DNA from: a bacterium
GTDB taxonomy: Bacteria; Zixibacteria; MSB-5A5; CAIYYT01
Length of the DNA: 64,000 nucleotides
Assembly (NCBI GenBank): GCA_016708315.1
Contig: JADJGC010000011.1
Location: 24,282-88,281, forward strand
Direction of reading: 5' to 3'
A program made the position numbers and the translations under genes. How positions within the stretch are numbered: position 1 is the stretch's first letter; every line of letters starts with the position of its first letter. Under the pieces are notes generated by a model. It was given only the letters and a program-made list of their open reading frames with translations. It made no database searches and was not told where the DNA came from. This document shows, piece after piece, positions 8,737 through 17,614 of this stretch.

Positions 8737-9310
8737 ACTTGCCTTGAGTGGCAGTGTATTGGCTCTTCTGATGTTGGCCGGATGCGCTGCATCAATCGCA
8801 CCAACACACTGGCTGCCTTCGGCACTCGAAGTCCCGCAGGACGGTTATGGCAGCTGGGCATCTGTCACTCTGTCAATTGGTCCGGACGAATTCTCCGAAG
8901 GTGAATTGATTGCCTCGACTCCCGACACGCTCTACATCCTTGGATACGAAAGACTCGAGGCTTACGGGCACAATGAGGTCGCCAAGGTGCACCTTCAGAG
9001 TTATGATGCCAATTATACTGGTCTTGCCTTCTGGACCGGAATCGGCTCGTTGTCTACAATATCGCACGGGTTTATCTTGGCTATTTCTGCGCCTGTCTGG
9101 ATCATTACCGGCACTATTGCCACATCATCGCAGTCAAAAGCTCCACACAAGACGATGATGGGCGGTAGTTGGAAGCAGCTCCAAGGTTACTGTCGATTTC
9201 CCGGCGGCATGCCCCCATCAATTGACCGGACCGAAATCAAGCCAAAGCCACTTAAAATCCCTGAACTTAAGAGCCCAGCTCAAGTAGACGCCTCCGGCAA
9301 CGGGACATAG
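8726..9310 (+). CDS. Uncharacterised lipoprotein (about 194 aa)
   Basis: The family is not recognised. The signal ends in a textbook lipobox (LMLAGCAAS). The mature part has a beta-rich segment (WASVTLSIGPDEF, then EGELIASTPDTLYILG) and a hydrophobic segment (ISAPVWIITGTIATS) near residue 125, and ends in a Lys/Pro-rich tail. It overlaps the preceding lipoprotein gene by 11 bases, and GGAGG occurs just upstream of its ATG. Both genes therefore probably belong to one transcript and one process. Confidence 0.6.
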   Translation: MRSRLALSGSVLALLMLAGCAASIAPTHWLPSALEVPQDGYGSWASVTLSIGPDEFSEGELIASTPDTLYILGYERLEAYGHNEVAKVHLQSYDANYTGLAFWTGIGSLSTISHGFILAISAPVWIITGTIATSSQSKAPHKTMMGGSWKQLQGYCRFPGGMPPSIDRTEIKPKPLKIPELKSPAQVDASGNGT

Positions 9311-9321
9311 GCCCCTGAAAC

Positions 9322-9440
9322 CTACGCTTTGATGACCTTATCCTCGTTCCAGTAGAGATTCTGTTGGATCTGTTGAGTGCCGAGCCCAATGGTACGATCA
9401 CGCAGTCGCTCGCAATCGCTGCGCGAACCTATTGTACAAC
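9322..9440 (-). pseudogene. Possible remnant of a C-terminal coding fragment in the gap before the aldehyde dehydrogenase
   Basis: The gap 9311-9724 holds no intact gene. On the minus strand, a frame ending at 9322 reads about 38 codons with protein-like composition (DRTIGLGTQQIQQ, then NLYWNEDKVIKA and stop) and is closed upstream by a stop codon with no start. This could be the decayed 3' end of a lost gene, or chance. The remainder of the gap is AT-richer and holds the promoter listed next. Confidence 0.25.
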
Positions 9441-9614
9441 ATCATCTTGAGCGTAGATTTGTCAATTAAGGGGTGCCGCCAAAGATCAAGTGTCGAAATG
9501 ATGACATTGACAGGGAAACTGGTTGTGAGGATCATACGCCAATAAATGGGCGAACCTACCCAAAACATAGGGGAGATATTGCTACACGTTTTTGGATATT
9601 GCCAACAAAACAAG

Positions 9615-9642
9615 TTGACATAGGGGGCATACTCGCTATATT
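9615..9642 (+). promoter_or_regulatory. Sigma70-type promoter for the aldehyde dehydrogenase gene
   Basis: A perfect -35 box TTGACA (9615-9620) and a -10 box TATATT (9637-9642) are separated by 16 bases. The leader to the start codon at 9725 would be about 75 bases. Confidence 0.7.
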
Positions 9643-9724
9643 TTTCAACATTCTATGGGAATTGCAGTGTGAAAAAATTCACTAAAGTTCTCGACTTTGT
9701 TATCTATGTTTGCGGAGGTTCCTA

Positions 9725-11209
9725 ATGTCTGAAGTATATAAGAATTTCATTAATGGAGAGTGGGTTAGTTCTCATTCTGGGCAGACCTTTGAAAACCGAA
9801 ATCCTGCGAACACCGACGAGGTCGTTGGTGTTTTCCAGAAATCGGACAAAGTTGATGTCCAAAATGCAATCGATGCCGCCAAGGCCGCTTACAAGAAGTG
9901 GCGACTGGTTCCGGCGCCGAAGCGTGCGGAGATCTTGTTCAAGGTCGGCCAGATGCTGGTCGAGCGGAAAGAGAAGTACGCTAACGACATGACCCGCGAG
10001 ATGGGCAAGGTTTTGAACGAGACTCGTGGTGACGTGCAAGAAGCAATCGACATCTCTTACTTCACAGCTGGTGAGGGTCGCAGATTGCACGGTCAGACTA
10101 CCCCTTCCGAGCTACCCAACAAGTTCCAAATGTCGGTGAGACAACCCCTCGGAGTTTGCGGGATGATTACCCCCTGGAACTTCCCGATGGCAATCCCATC
10201 TTGGAAGATGATCCCAGCCCTCGTTTGTGGGAACACGGTGGTAATCAAGCCGGCTACTGATACTCCGCTTTCTGTCGTGAACTTTATCAAGACAATGGAA
10301 GATGCCGGCATGCCGAAAGGCGTCGTTAATATGGTCACCGGTACGGGTTCCGGAGTTGGCGACCCGCTGATGAACAACTCCGATGTGAAAGTCGTGTCCT
10401 TTACTGGATCAACCGAAATCGGTTCAGTCGTTTCCAAGGCCTGCGCCCCAGACTTTAAGCACTGCTCGCTTGAAATGGGCGGCAAGAACGCCATGATGGT
10501 TATGCCGTCAGCCAAGCTTGAACTGGCAGTTGATGGCGCCCTGTGGGGAGCTTTTGGGACGACCGGCCAGCGCTGTACGGCAACTTCGCGTATTATTGTT
10601 CACAAAGACGTCTATAAGCAGTTTGTTGAAAAGCTCGCCGAACGCGCGCGCAAGCTGCGTGTTGGCAACGGACTTGATGCGAATGTCGATATGGGTCCGG
10701 CAGTAAATCAGAGCCAGCTTGATACCGACCTGCACTACATTGAAGTAGGAAAGAAAGATGGCGGCAGGCTCGTTTGCGGCGGTGAACGGCTGACTGGTCC
10801 AGGCTACGACAAGGGATACTTTGTCCAGCCGACAATCTATGCTGATATCACACAGAAGATGACGCTCTGGAAGGAAGAGGTCTTCGGGCCGGTTCTTTCG
10901 ATTGCAATGTGTGAGTCTCTGGAAAACGCCATCGAAATGGCTAACGACAGTGCTTATGGCTTGTCGGCTTCACTCTACACTATGGATGTCAATGAAGCAT
11001 TCACCGCGATGCGCGACGTATACACCGGCATTTTCTATGTTAATAGCCCGACGATCGGCGCGGAAGTGCATCTGCCGTTCGGCGGCACCAAAGCGACCGG
11101 AAACGGACACCGCGAAGCCGGTCATCAGGCACTCGATGTGTTCAGCGAATGGAAGTCGATCTATGTCGATTTCTCGGGCACGTTACAGCGCGCCCAGATT
11201 GACGCATAA
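9725..11209 (+). CDS. NAD(P)-dependent aldehyde dehydrogenase
   Basis: The start at 9725 is supported by GGAGG at 9713-9717. At 494 residues it has the family's normal length. Motifs in order are the cofactor-binding MITPWNFPMAIPSW, the glycine loop SFTGSTEIGS, the catalytic Glu in LEMGGKNAMMV, and the catalytic Cys in TTGQRCTATSR. The 'EVHLPFGG.K.TGNGHREAG' end pattern is typical of ALDH subfamilies acting on semialdehydes. It oxidises an aldehyde to an acid in the cytoplasm; the substrate cannot be told from sequence alone. It has its own strong promoter and flanking gaps and looks monocistronic. Confidence 0.92.
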   Translation: MSEVYKNFINGEWVSSHSGQTFENRNPANTDEVVGVFQKSDKVDVQNAIDAAKAAYKKWRLVPAPKRAEILFKVGQMLVERKEKYANDMTREMGKVLNETRGDVQEAIDISYFTAGEGRRLHGQTTPSELPNKFQMSVRQPLGVCGMITPWNFPMAIPSWKMIPALVCGNTVVIKPATDTPLSVVNFIKTMEDAGMPKGVVNMVTGTGSGVGDPLMNNSDVKVVSFTGSTEIGSVVSKACAPDFKHCSLEMGGKNAMMVMPSAKLELAVDGALWGAFGTTGQRCTATSRIIVHKDVYKQFVEKLAERARKLRVGNGLDANVDMGPAVNQSQLDTDLHYIEVGKKDGGRLVCGGERLTGPGYDKGYFVQPTIYADITQKMTLWKEEVFGPVLSIAMCESLENAIEMANDSAYGLSASLYTMDVNEAFTAMRDVYTGIFYVNSPTIGAEVHLPFGGTKATGNGHREAGHQALDVFSEWKSIYVDFSGTLQRAQIDA

Positions 11210-11366
11210 CCGGGTGAATCGACCGCGATATTTGACCGGCAATTGAAGTGACTTATGAGTTTATCGCAATATAGAAACAGGCTCCACGTCAAGCAGTTGT
11301 TGATGCAGTATATGCTGCTCACCATCTGGCTCGCTTCGGCTGTCTGAACCTCCTGTAACAATCGGT

Positions 11367-11396
11367 TTGTTTCAGAGAAATTCCGAAACCTATAAT
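11367..11396 (+). promoter_or_regulatory. Candidate promoter for the GTPase-carbamate kinase operon
   Basis: A perfect -10 box TATAAT (11391-11396) is preceded 18 bases upstream by TTGTTT. The predicted leader is very short, with AGGAG directly before the ATG at 11419. The rest of the gap 11210-11366 shows nothing I can support. Confidence 0.5.
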
Positions 11397-11418
11397 CTGT
11401 TTACACAGGAGATTTAAG

Positions 11419-12759
11419 ATGGCAAAGAAACGAATTTTGATAATGGGCGCCGCCGGACGTGACTTTCATAATTTCAACACGTATTACCGCGACGACAAGT
11501 CTGTTGAAGTAGTCTGCTTCACTGCCACCCAGATTCCCGATATCGACGACCGCAAGTACCCAAAGGAACTAGCCGGTTCGCTTTATCCAAAAGGTATCCC
11601 AATCCATGCCGAAGATGACCTCGTTGATTTGATTCTCGACGAGAAAATTGACGAAGTAGTTTTCTCATATTCCGACGTTTCTCATGAATACGTAATGCAC
11701 AAAGCATCGACGGTGCTTGCTGCCGGAGCGAATTTCGTGTTCCTTGGCGGCAACTCGACGATGATCAAATCCACCAAGCCGGTTGTGGCAATTGCCGCAG
11801 TCCGTACCGGTGCCGGCAAGAGTCAGACTACTCGCAAAGTCTGTGAGAATCTGAAGGCGCTCGGTTTGAAGGTCGTAGCGATTCGTCACCCCATGCCGTA
11901 CGGCGATCTCGTGAAGCAGGCCTGCCAGCGTTTTGCCACGGTGAAGGACCTTGCTCTTCACAAATGCACCATCGAAGAAATGGAAGAGTACGAGCCGCAT
12001 ATTTCGCGCGGCCAGGTGATCTATGCCGGCGTTGACTATGAAATGATCCTGCGTCAGGCTGAGAAAGAGGCCGATGTCATCGTGTGGGACGGCGGAAACA
12101 ACGATATGCCGTTCTATCAGCCGGATCTTTGGATAACCGTGGCTGATCCGCATCGTCCGGGACACGAGATTCAGTATCATCCGGGTGAAACCAACCTCCG
12201 TTGGGCTGATGTCGTCGTCATCAACAAGATTGATACCGCCGACGGCGAATACATCAACTACGTTCGCAGCAATATCCAGCAATACAATCCCGATGCTATC
12301 ATCGTCGATGGGGCCTCACCGATTTCGGTCGAAGACGCTTCCGTCATTCGCGGCAAGCGCGTCCTCGTTATCGAAGACGGCCCGACAGCCACACACGGTG
12401 AAATGCAATATGGCGCCGGCACTGTTGCTGCTCACAAGTTTGGTGCTGCTGAAATCGTTGACCCGCGTCCGTATCTCAAAGGCACGTTGCTTGACACTTT
12501 TGCCAAGTATCCTGATATCGGAGCAGTTCTTCCGGCAATGGGTTACGGTGGCAAGCAGATTAAGGATCTCGAAGCTACAATCGCCGCGACTCCTTGCGAC
12601 GGTGTGATCATCGGAACGCCGATAGACTTGCGCCGCATCTGCAAGATCAAACAGCCTTCAACTCGCGTTGGCTACGAACTACAGGAAATCGGCGAGCCGA
12701 CCCTGTTGAGCATCTTGACCGAGTTTGTCGCCAAGATGAAGAAAGGCCGCAAGAAGTAG
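11419..12759 (+). CDS. Cyclic 2,3-diphosphoglycerate synthetase-like P-loop GTPase
   Basis: 446 residues. An N-terminal Rossmann-like part (KKRILIMGAAGRDFHNF) is followed near residue 130 by a P-loop (RTGAGKSQTTR) and then typical G-protein-like strands (DVIVWDGGNNDMPF and VVINKIDTA, an NKxD-type specificity motif). This architecture matches proteins annotated as cyclic 2,3-diphosphoglycerate synthase or 'GTPase'. In thermophilic methanogens the named enzyme makes an osmolyte, but bacterial relatives are uncharacterised, so the substrate here is open. The gene has its own promoter and ends three bases before a carbamate kinase gene, implying a shared operon and a link to acyl-phosphate or carbamoyl metabolism. 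Confidence 0.78.
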   Translation: MAKKRILIMGAAGRDFHNFNTYYRDDKSVEVVCFTATQIPDIDDRKYPKELAGSLYPKGIPIHAEDDLVDLILDEKIDEVVFSYSDVSHEYVMHKASTVLAAGANFVFLGGNSTMIKSTKPVVAIAAVRTGAGKSQTTRKVCENLKALGLKVVAIRHPMPYGDLVKQACQRFATVKDLALHKCTIEEMEEYEPHISRGQVIYAGVDYEMILRQAEKEADVIVWDGGNNDMPFYQPDLWITVADPHRPGHEIQYHPGETNLRWADVVVINKIDTADGEYINYVRSNIQQYNPDAIIVDGASPISVEDASVIRGKRVLVIEDGPTATHGEMQYGAGTVAAHKFGAAEIVDPRPYLKGTLLDTFAKYPDIGAVLPAMGYGGKQIKDLEATIAATPCDGVIIGTPIDLRRICKIKQPSTRVGYELQEIGEPTLLSILTEFVAKMKKGRKK

Positions 12760-12762
12760 GTC

Positions 12763-13707
12763 ATGAGCAAGACAGCTGTAGTGGCTCTTGGCGGGAATGC
12801 AATTACCCGCAAAGAAGTTGAAGACACAATTGCCAACCAGTTCGCAAACACCCGGGGTTCGCTCCACGGGCTGCTCGAACTGATTCGGCGCGACTACAAG
12901 ATTGCTATCACGCACGGCAATGGCCCGCAGGTTGGTAATGCCATCCTGCGGGTTGAATTAGCGCGCGGTAAGGCGCCGATTCTGCCGCTCGGAATCTGTG
13001 TTGCAGATACTGAAGGTGGTATGGGCTATATGATCGGCCAGAGTCTATTCAATCGTCTTCACCGGGATGGGATCAAGCGAGAAGTCGTTTCCATCATAAC
13101 TCAAATTGAAGTCGACCAACACGACCCGGAACTGAATAACCCGACCAAGTACATCGGTCAATTCTACACCGAGCAAGAGGCCGTACTTTTCCAGACCGAA
13201 CGCGGTTGGACGATGAAAGAAGACTCTCATCGCGGTTGGCGTCGCGTTGTCGCCTCACCGAAACCGCGCAGAATCGTCGAAGGCAACATCATCAAACGTC
13301 TTGTTGATGACGGTGTTATCGTCATCGCTGCCGGTGGTGGTGGAATCCCGGTCTATGTCGAAAAGGATGGCACGCTTGAGGGTGTCGACGCCGTTATCGA
13401 CAAGGATCGCGCTTCGGCATTACTCGCGCACGAAATAGGTGCTGAGATGCTAATTATCCTTACCGGAACTGAAAAAGTTGCATTGAATTTCGGTAAACCG
13501 GATCAAAGATTGCTCGACAAACTCACGGTCGAGCAAGCAGATCAATACTTACGAGCAGGGCATTTCCCGGCCGGAAGCATGGGGCCAAAGATAGAAGCAG
13601 CCATCGAGTTCATCAAGATGGGCGGCAACCGAGTGATCATTACTTCCATTGAAAAGGCATCCGACGCGGTATTTGGAAATGCTGGCACTGTCATCGAGCG
13701 TGGGTGA
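12763..13707 (+). CDS. arcC: Carbamate kinase
   Basis: Amino-acid kinase fold of 314 residues. The N-terminus VVALGGNAITRKEVEDT, the HGNGPQVGN loop, the ADTEGGMGYMIGQSL segment and the late GHFPAGSMGPKIEAA motif are all diagnostic. The enzyme interconverts carbamoyl phosphate plus ADP with carbamate plus ATP, usually as the ATP-yielding last step of arginine or purine catabolism. No arginine deiminase or ornithine carbamoyltransferase is in the window; the partner is instead the GTPase gene just upstream. The next gene starts eight bases after the stop. Confidence 0.92.
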   Translation: MSKTAVVALGGNAITRKEVEDTIANQFANTRGSLHGLLELIRRDYKIAITHGNGPQVGNAILRVELARGKAPILPLGICVADTEGGMGYMIGQSLFNRLHRDGIKREVVSIITQIEVDQHDPELNNPTKYIGQFYTEQEAVLFQTERGWTMKEDSHRGWRRVVASPKPRRIVEGNIIKRLVDDGVIVIAAGGGGIPVYVEKDGTLEGVDAVIDKDRASALLAHEIGAEMLIILTGTEKVALNFGKPDQRLLDKLTVEQADQYLRAGHFPAGSMGPKIEAAIEFIKMGGNRVIITSIEKASDAVFGNAGTVIERG

Positions 13708-13714
13708 GGCCGTA

Positions 13715-15097
13715 ATGGGACTGTCGCCAGAAGTGATCACTGCGATCACTGCTCGGGGTCAACTGTATGAAGTCGGCGGTACAGTCCGCGACTCCATTCT
13801 GCAATTGCGGGAATCCTCCAAAGACTCTGATTTCCTTGTCACCGGCATTCCTTACCAAGACTTGTTTTCGATACTTCGAAAATTCGGGCGAGTCGACATA
13901 GTCGGAAAGTCATTTGGAGTAATCAAGTTTTCGCCGTTTGAATCTGCCGGCGATGCCTCGTCACAGATTGACTTTGCTCTTCCGCGCAGAGAACACTCAA
14001 CCGGCACAGGTCATAAAGACTTTGCCGTAAACTTCGACCACGAAATACCTGTCGAGGACGACCTTTACCGCCGCGACTTCACCATCAATGCCATAGCTCG
14101 CAACGTTGTTACCCACGAGATTATCGATCCGCTCAATGGTCGCAAGGATATCGCTGACAAAATTATTCGATTTACGACGGCGGACAGTTTCCGAGAAGAT
14201 CCATTGCGAATGCTGCGGGCGATGCAATTTGCAGCCCGATTGAATTTCACTATTGAACCGATCACCTATCAATCCATCTGTGACAATGCAAGACTTATTG
14301 AGACTGTATCGGCTGAACGCGTTGCAGAAGAGCTGAACAAGTTGTTGATAAAGGCAGACAAGCCCTCAGTTGGTTTCAAACTGATGGAGTCGACTGGATT
14401 GCTTCAGTACGTACTACCGGAGTTGCAGAGAACAGTTGGATGCGAGCAGCCCGGACCGTATCACGCCTGGCCCGTGTTCGAACACACGATCTATACAGTC
14501 GATGCTGCTCCCAAACGCTTGCTGGTTCGCATTGCGTGTCTATTTCACGACATTGCCAAGCCACAGGCAAAACGCCTTACCGATGAAGGCGGAGCTACTT
14601 TTTATGGCCACGAAACCTATGGAGCAAGAATCACGAGGATTGCCCTGGAGCGACTTCGCTATTCCAATGACTTCATTGACGACGTAGTGACTCTGGTTGA
14701 CCGGCACATGTTCACCAGCGATGTCAGCGACAAGGGATTACGCCGACTAATCCGAAAAACCGGCCTTAATCTGATTTACGACCTACTCGATGTTCGCCGC
14801 GCCGACGTAGTTGGACAGGGCAAAGGCGGAAAGACCGACGATGTCGATGAACTTGAACAGCGCATCCGTGAGGAGATCGCCAAGAAACCGCCTTTCGGAT
14901 TCAGCGATCTTGCGGTCAACGGAAATGACCTAATGCGCGAGTTCAATCTCGAGCCCGGGAAAACCGTCGGCGACACGCTAAATCATCTTCTTGAAACTGT
15001 ATTGGATCTTCCAGATAAGAACGACTATCAGACACTTATGGCAGAAGCTAAGAATTATTTACACAACTCAACTCATGAAGGGTTGAAGGAGTCATAG
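13715..15097 (+). CDS. cca: CCA tRNA nucleotidyltransferase with HD domain
   Basis: The start is the ATG at 13715, preceded by GGTGAGG; an earlier in-frame ATG lies inside the carbamate kinase gene. The nucleotidyltransferase core shows YEVGGTVRDSIL and the tRNA-binding RRDFTINAIA, with FREDPLRMLRAMQFAARL forming the specificity helix. A C-terminal HD phosphohydrolase domain carries ACLFHDIAKP near residue 275. It adds or repairs the CCA end of tRNAs. It sits directly against sucC (one base separates stop and start), so it may share a transcript with the TCA genes. Confidence 0.92.
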   Translation: MGLSPEVITAITARGQLYEVGGTVRDSILQLRESSKDSDFLVTGIPYQDLFSILRKFGRVDIVGKSFGVIKFSPFESAGDASSQIDFALPRREHSTGTGHKDFAVNFDHEIPVEDDLYRRDFTINAIARNVVTHEIIDPLNGRKDIADKIIRFTTADSFREDPLRMLRAMQFAARLNFTIEPITYQSICDNARLIETVSAERVAEELNKLLIKADKPSVGFKLMESTGLLQYVLPELQRTVGCEQPGPYHAWPVFEHTIYTVDAAPKRLLVRIACLFHDIAKPQAKRLTDEGGATFYGHETYGARITRIALERLRYSNDFIDDVVTLVDRHMFTSDVSDKGLRRLIRKTGLNLIYDLLDVRRADVVGQGKGGKTDDVDELEQRIREEIAKKPPFGFSDLAVNGNDLMREFNLEPGKTVGDTLNHLLETVLDLPDKNDYQTLMAEAKNYLHNSTHEGLKES

Positions 15098-16234
15098 ATG
15101 AAGATACATGAGTATCAGGCAAAGGAGATTTTTGCCACATTCGGTATTCCGGTACCGAAAGGTAAGATGGCCACCACAGCCGAGGAAGCTCGCAACATCG
15201 CGGCTGACTACGGACGTCCGGTCATGGTCAAGGCTCAAGTTCATGTTGGTGGTCGCGGCAAGGCCGGCGGTATCAAGTACTGCAACAATGCCGATGAAGC
15301 GTTCGCCAATGCCGAGAAGATTCTCGGGATGGACATCAAGGGATTGACCGTTCGCCGCATTCTGGTGACGGAAGCCTCTGACATCGCCCATGAGGTCTAT
15401 TGCGGAATCATCATCGACCGTGCCGCCAAGAAGCCGGTGATCATGGTATCTGCTGAAGGCGGTATTGATATTGAAGAAGTCGCCGCCAAGACACCTGAGA
15501 AGATTCACAAACTGCACGTCGATCCGATCCTTGGAATTCAAGGATATCAGGCGCGCGAGCTTGCTTACAAGGTCTACTCTGACCCGAACACCGCTAATCA
15601 AGCGGCCAAGATTATCCAGAAGCTGTATCGCTGCTTCATGGAGAGCGACTGTACGCTAGCGGAAATCAATCCGCTGGTGACAACACCTTCGGGCGATGTT
15701 ATTGCGCTCGATGCCAAGATCAACATCGACGACAATGCTCTCTATCGTCACAAGGACTTTGAAGGTCTTCGCGATGTGGCGCCGGCAGAAGAAGCCGAAA
15801 ACGAGGCCCGCGAAGCCGGTCTTTCGTTTGTCGGTCTTCACGGCAACATCGGCTGCGTCGTTAATGGCGCCGGTCTGGCGATGGCGACGATGGATCTGGT
15901 GAAGCACTATGGTGGCGAGCCAGCCAACTTCCTTGATATCGGCGGATCATCCAATCCGGACAAAGTCGTGACGGCGATGCGCATCATTCTTCGCGACCCG
16001 AACGTGAAAGCGATCCTGTTCAATATCTTCGGTGGTATTACTCGCTGTGACGACGTCGCGCACGGTATTGTAAAGGCTGTTGCCGAATTCAAACCGCAGG
16101 TGCCGATTGTGGTGCGCCTCACTGGTACCAATGAAGAGCAGGCCCGCGTCATTCTTGCCGAATCGAACTTGCCGGCGGCCGATACGATGGACGGTGTTGT
16201 GATGAAGGCAATTGAACTGGCGAAGGTCGCCTAA
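15098..16234 (+). CDS. sucC: Succinate-CoA ligase (ADP/GDP-forming) subunit beta
   Basis: 378 residues, the normal length. It has an ATP-grasp N-terminal domain beginning MKIHEYQAKEIFA, a lysine-rich nucleotide loop (KAQVHVGGRGKAGG), the LAEINPLV metal-binding segment, and a C-terminal CoA-ligase domain with NGAGLAMATMD and FNIFGGITRCD. Together with SucD it interconverts succinyl-CoA and succinate with nucleotide phosphorylation. It precedes sucD by 18 bases and lies upstream of the oxoacid:ferredoxin oxidoreductase that makes its substrate. Confidence 0.96.
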   Translation: MKIHEYQAKEIFATFGIPVPKGKMATTAEEARNIAADYGRPVMVKAQVHVGGRGKAGGIKYCNNADEAFANAEKILGMDIKGLTVRRILVTEASDIAHEVYCGIIIDRAAKKPVIMVSAEGGIDIEEVAAKTPEKIHKLHVDPILGIQGYQARELAYKVYSDPNTANQAAKIIQKLYRCFMESDCTLAEINPLVTTPSGDVIALDAKINIDDNALYRHKDFEGLRDVAPAEEAENEAREAGLSFVGLHGNIGCVVNGAGLAMATMDLVKHYGGEPANFLDIGGSSNPDKVVTAMRIILRDPNVKAILFNIFGGITRCDDVAHGIVKAVAEFKPQVPIVVRLTGTNEEQARVILAESNLPAADTMDGVVMKAIELAKVA

Positions 16235-16252
16235 CCGGGAAAGGATGATACA

Positions 16253-17323
16253 ATGGGTATATTTGTAGATAAAAAATCGAAAGTCGTGGTGCAGGGCATC
16301 ACCGGACGCGATGGCTCGTTCCATACGCGTCAAATGAAAGAATATGGTACCAACGTCGTTGCCGGCGTGACACCGGGCAAGGGAGGTACTGGTTTTGAAG
16401 GTATTCCGATTTTTAATACCGTTGCGGAAGCCGTCAAGAAGACCGGTGCCAATACTTCAGTGATCTATGTTCCGGCTTCGTTTGCGGCTGATGCCATTCT
16501 CGAAGCCGCCGATGCTGGAGTCGAACTTGTGGTGTGCATCAGCGAAGGCGTTCCCGCCAACGACATGCTCAAGGTATACAATTATTTGAAATCCAAAGGT
16601 GTGCGCTTGATTGGTCCCAATTGCCCCGGAATTATTACTCCGGGTGTGACCAAGGTTGGAATTATGCCGGGTCATATCCACAAGAAGGGCTCGGTGGGAC
16701 TTGTCTCGCGCTCCGGCACGCTGACCTATGAAATCGTTTACAATCTCACACTGCGCAAGCTCGGCCAGTCGTCGTGCATCGGCATCGGTGGCGATCCGAT
16801 CATCGGCACAAACTTCATTGACTGCCTCGCAGCATTCCAGGCCGATCCGCAGACAACCGCTATCGTGCTTGTTGGCGAAATCGGGGGCTCTGACGAAGAA
16901 GAAGCCGCGAAATTCATCAAGAAGTACGTCACCAAACCGGTGGTTGCATTCATCGCCGGACTAACGGCTCCGGCTGACAAGCGCATGGGTCATGCCGGTG
17001 CGATTATCTCCGGTGGAACCGGAACGGCTGCCGAGAAGATCAAAGCCTTCCAGGCTGTCGGCGTGCCGGTTGCCAAGACACCGGGGGAAGTTGCTGCACT
17101 GGTTGAGCAGAAGATGAAAGCAAGTACATCGAAATCCGCTGCTAAGCCTGCCAAGAAGGCCGCAGCGAAGAAACCGGCGAAGAAAGCAGCTCCCAAGAAG
17201 GCTGTCAAGAAGCCGGCAAAGAAGACTGCCGCCAAGAAAGTCAAGGCAGTCATCAAGAAAGTCAAAGTGCTTAAGGCGGCAAAAAGCAAGTCGTCGCCAA
17301 AAGCCAAAGCAAGAAAGAAATAA
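16253..17323 (+). CDS. sucD: Succinate-CoA ligase subunit alpha with Lys/Ala-rich C-terminal tail
   Basis: Residues 1-290 are a normal SucD: N-terminal CoA-binding Rossmann domain (VVQGITGRDGSFH), GPNCPGIITPG, and the phosphohistidine segment KRMGHAGAII near residue 246. After that the protein continues for about 65 residues almost wholly of Lys, Ala, Pro and Val (repeating AKKPAKKA-type units), ending in KARKK. Ordinary SucD ends near residue 290, so this is an added histone-H1-like tail. Two other metabolic enzymes in the window carry comparable tails. The catalytic part looks intact. Confidence 0.95.
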   Translation: MGIFVDKKSKVVVQGITGRDGSFHTRQMKEYGTNVVAGVTPGKGGTGFEGIPIFNTVAEAVKKTGANTSVIYVPASFAADAILEAADAGVELVVCISEGVPANDMLKVYNYLKSKGVRLIGPNCPGIITPGVTKVGIMPGHIHKKGSVGLVSRSGTLTYEIVYNLTLRKLGQSSCIGIGGDPIIGTNFIDCLAAFQADPQTTAIVLVGEIGGSDEEEAAKFIKKYVTKPVVAFIAGLTAPADKRMGHAGAIISGGTGTAAEKIKAFQAVGVPVAKTPGEVAALVEQKMKASTSKSAAKPAKKAAAKKPAKKAAPKKAVKKPAKKTAAKKVKAVIKKVKVLKAAKSKSSPKAKARKK

Positions 17324-17357
17324 TTTGCTCCTGAAGCAAGAGTAGGAGATTAAGTCA

Positions 17358-17606
17358 ATGACAGAGACACCCGGCGGAGCAGAGCAAGGGACGACGGAGA
17401 AAGTAAGTTCCAGCGGTCGTGAACCGCTGACCATTTACATGCACTGGTGCAAAGCCTGCGGCATTTGCATCAGTTTCTGTCCGCACAAAGTCTTTACGTC
17501 CGATCGCGACGGCAAACCAATCATCACGCATCCCGACAAATGCACCCAATGCGCGATCTGCTGGCTGCATTGTCCCGATCTAGCCATCGTGTCGAACGAG
17601 AAGTAG
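17358..17606 (+). CDS. korD: 2-oxoacid:ferredoxin oxidoreductase delta subunit (2x[4Fe-4S] ferredoxin)
   Basis: 82 residues with two ferredoxin-type clusters: CKACGICISFCP near residue 31 and CTQCAICWLHCP near residue 62. This is the small electron-transfer subunit of 2-oxoglutarate (or related 2-oxoacid):ferredoxin oxidoreductase. The start has TAGGAG upstream. The order delta-alpha-beta-gamma that follows is typical of the four-subunit enzyme, and placement after sucCD supports 2-oxoglutarate as substrate. Confidence 0.9.
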   Translation: MTETPGGAEQGTTEKVSSSGREPLTIYMHWCKACGICISFCPHKVFTSDRDGKPIITHPDKCTQCAICWLHCPDLAIVSNEK

Positions 17607-17614
17607 GAGGAAGT

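Noticed and set aside
11255..11347. 30-codon plus-strand frame in the gap before the GTPase gene
   Set aside because: No ribosome site and no protein-like features; too short to support.
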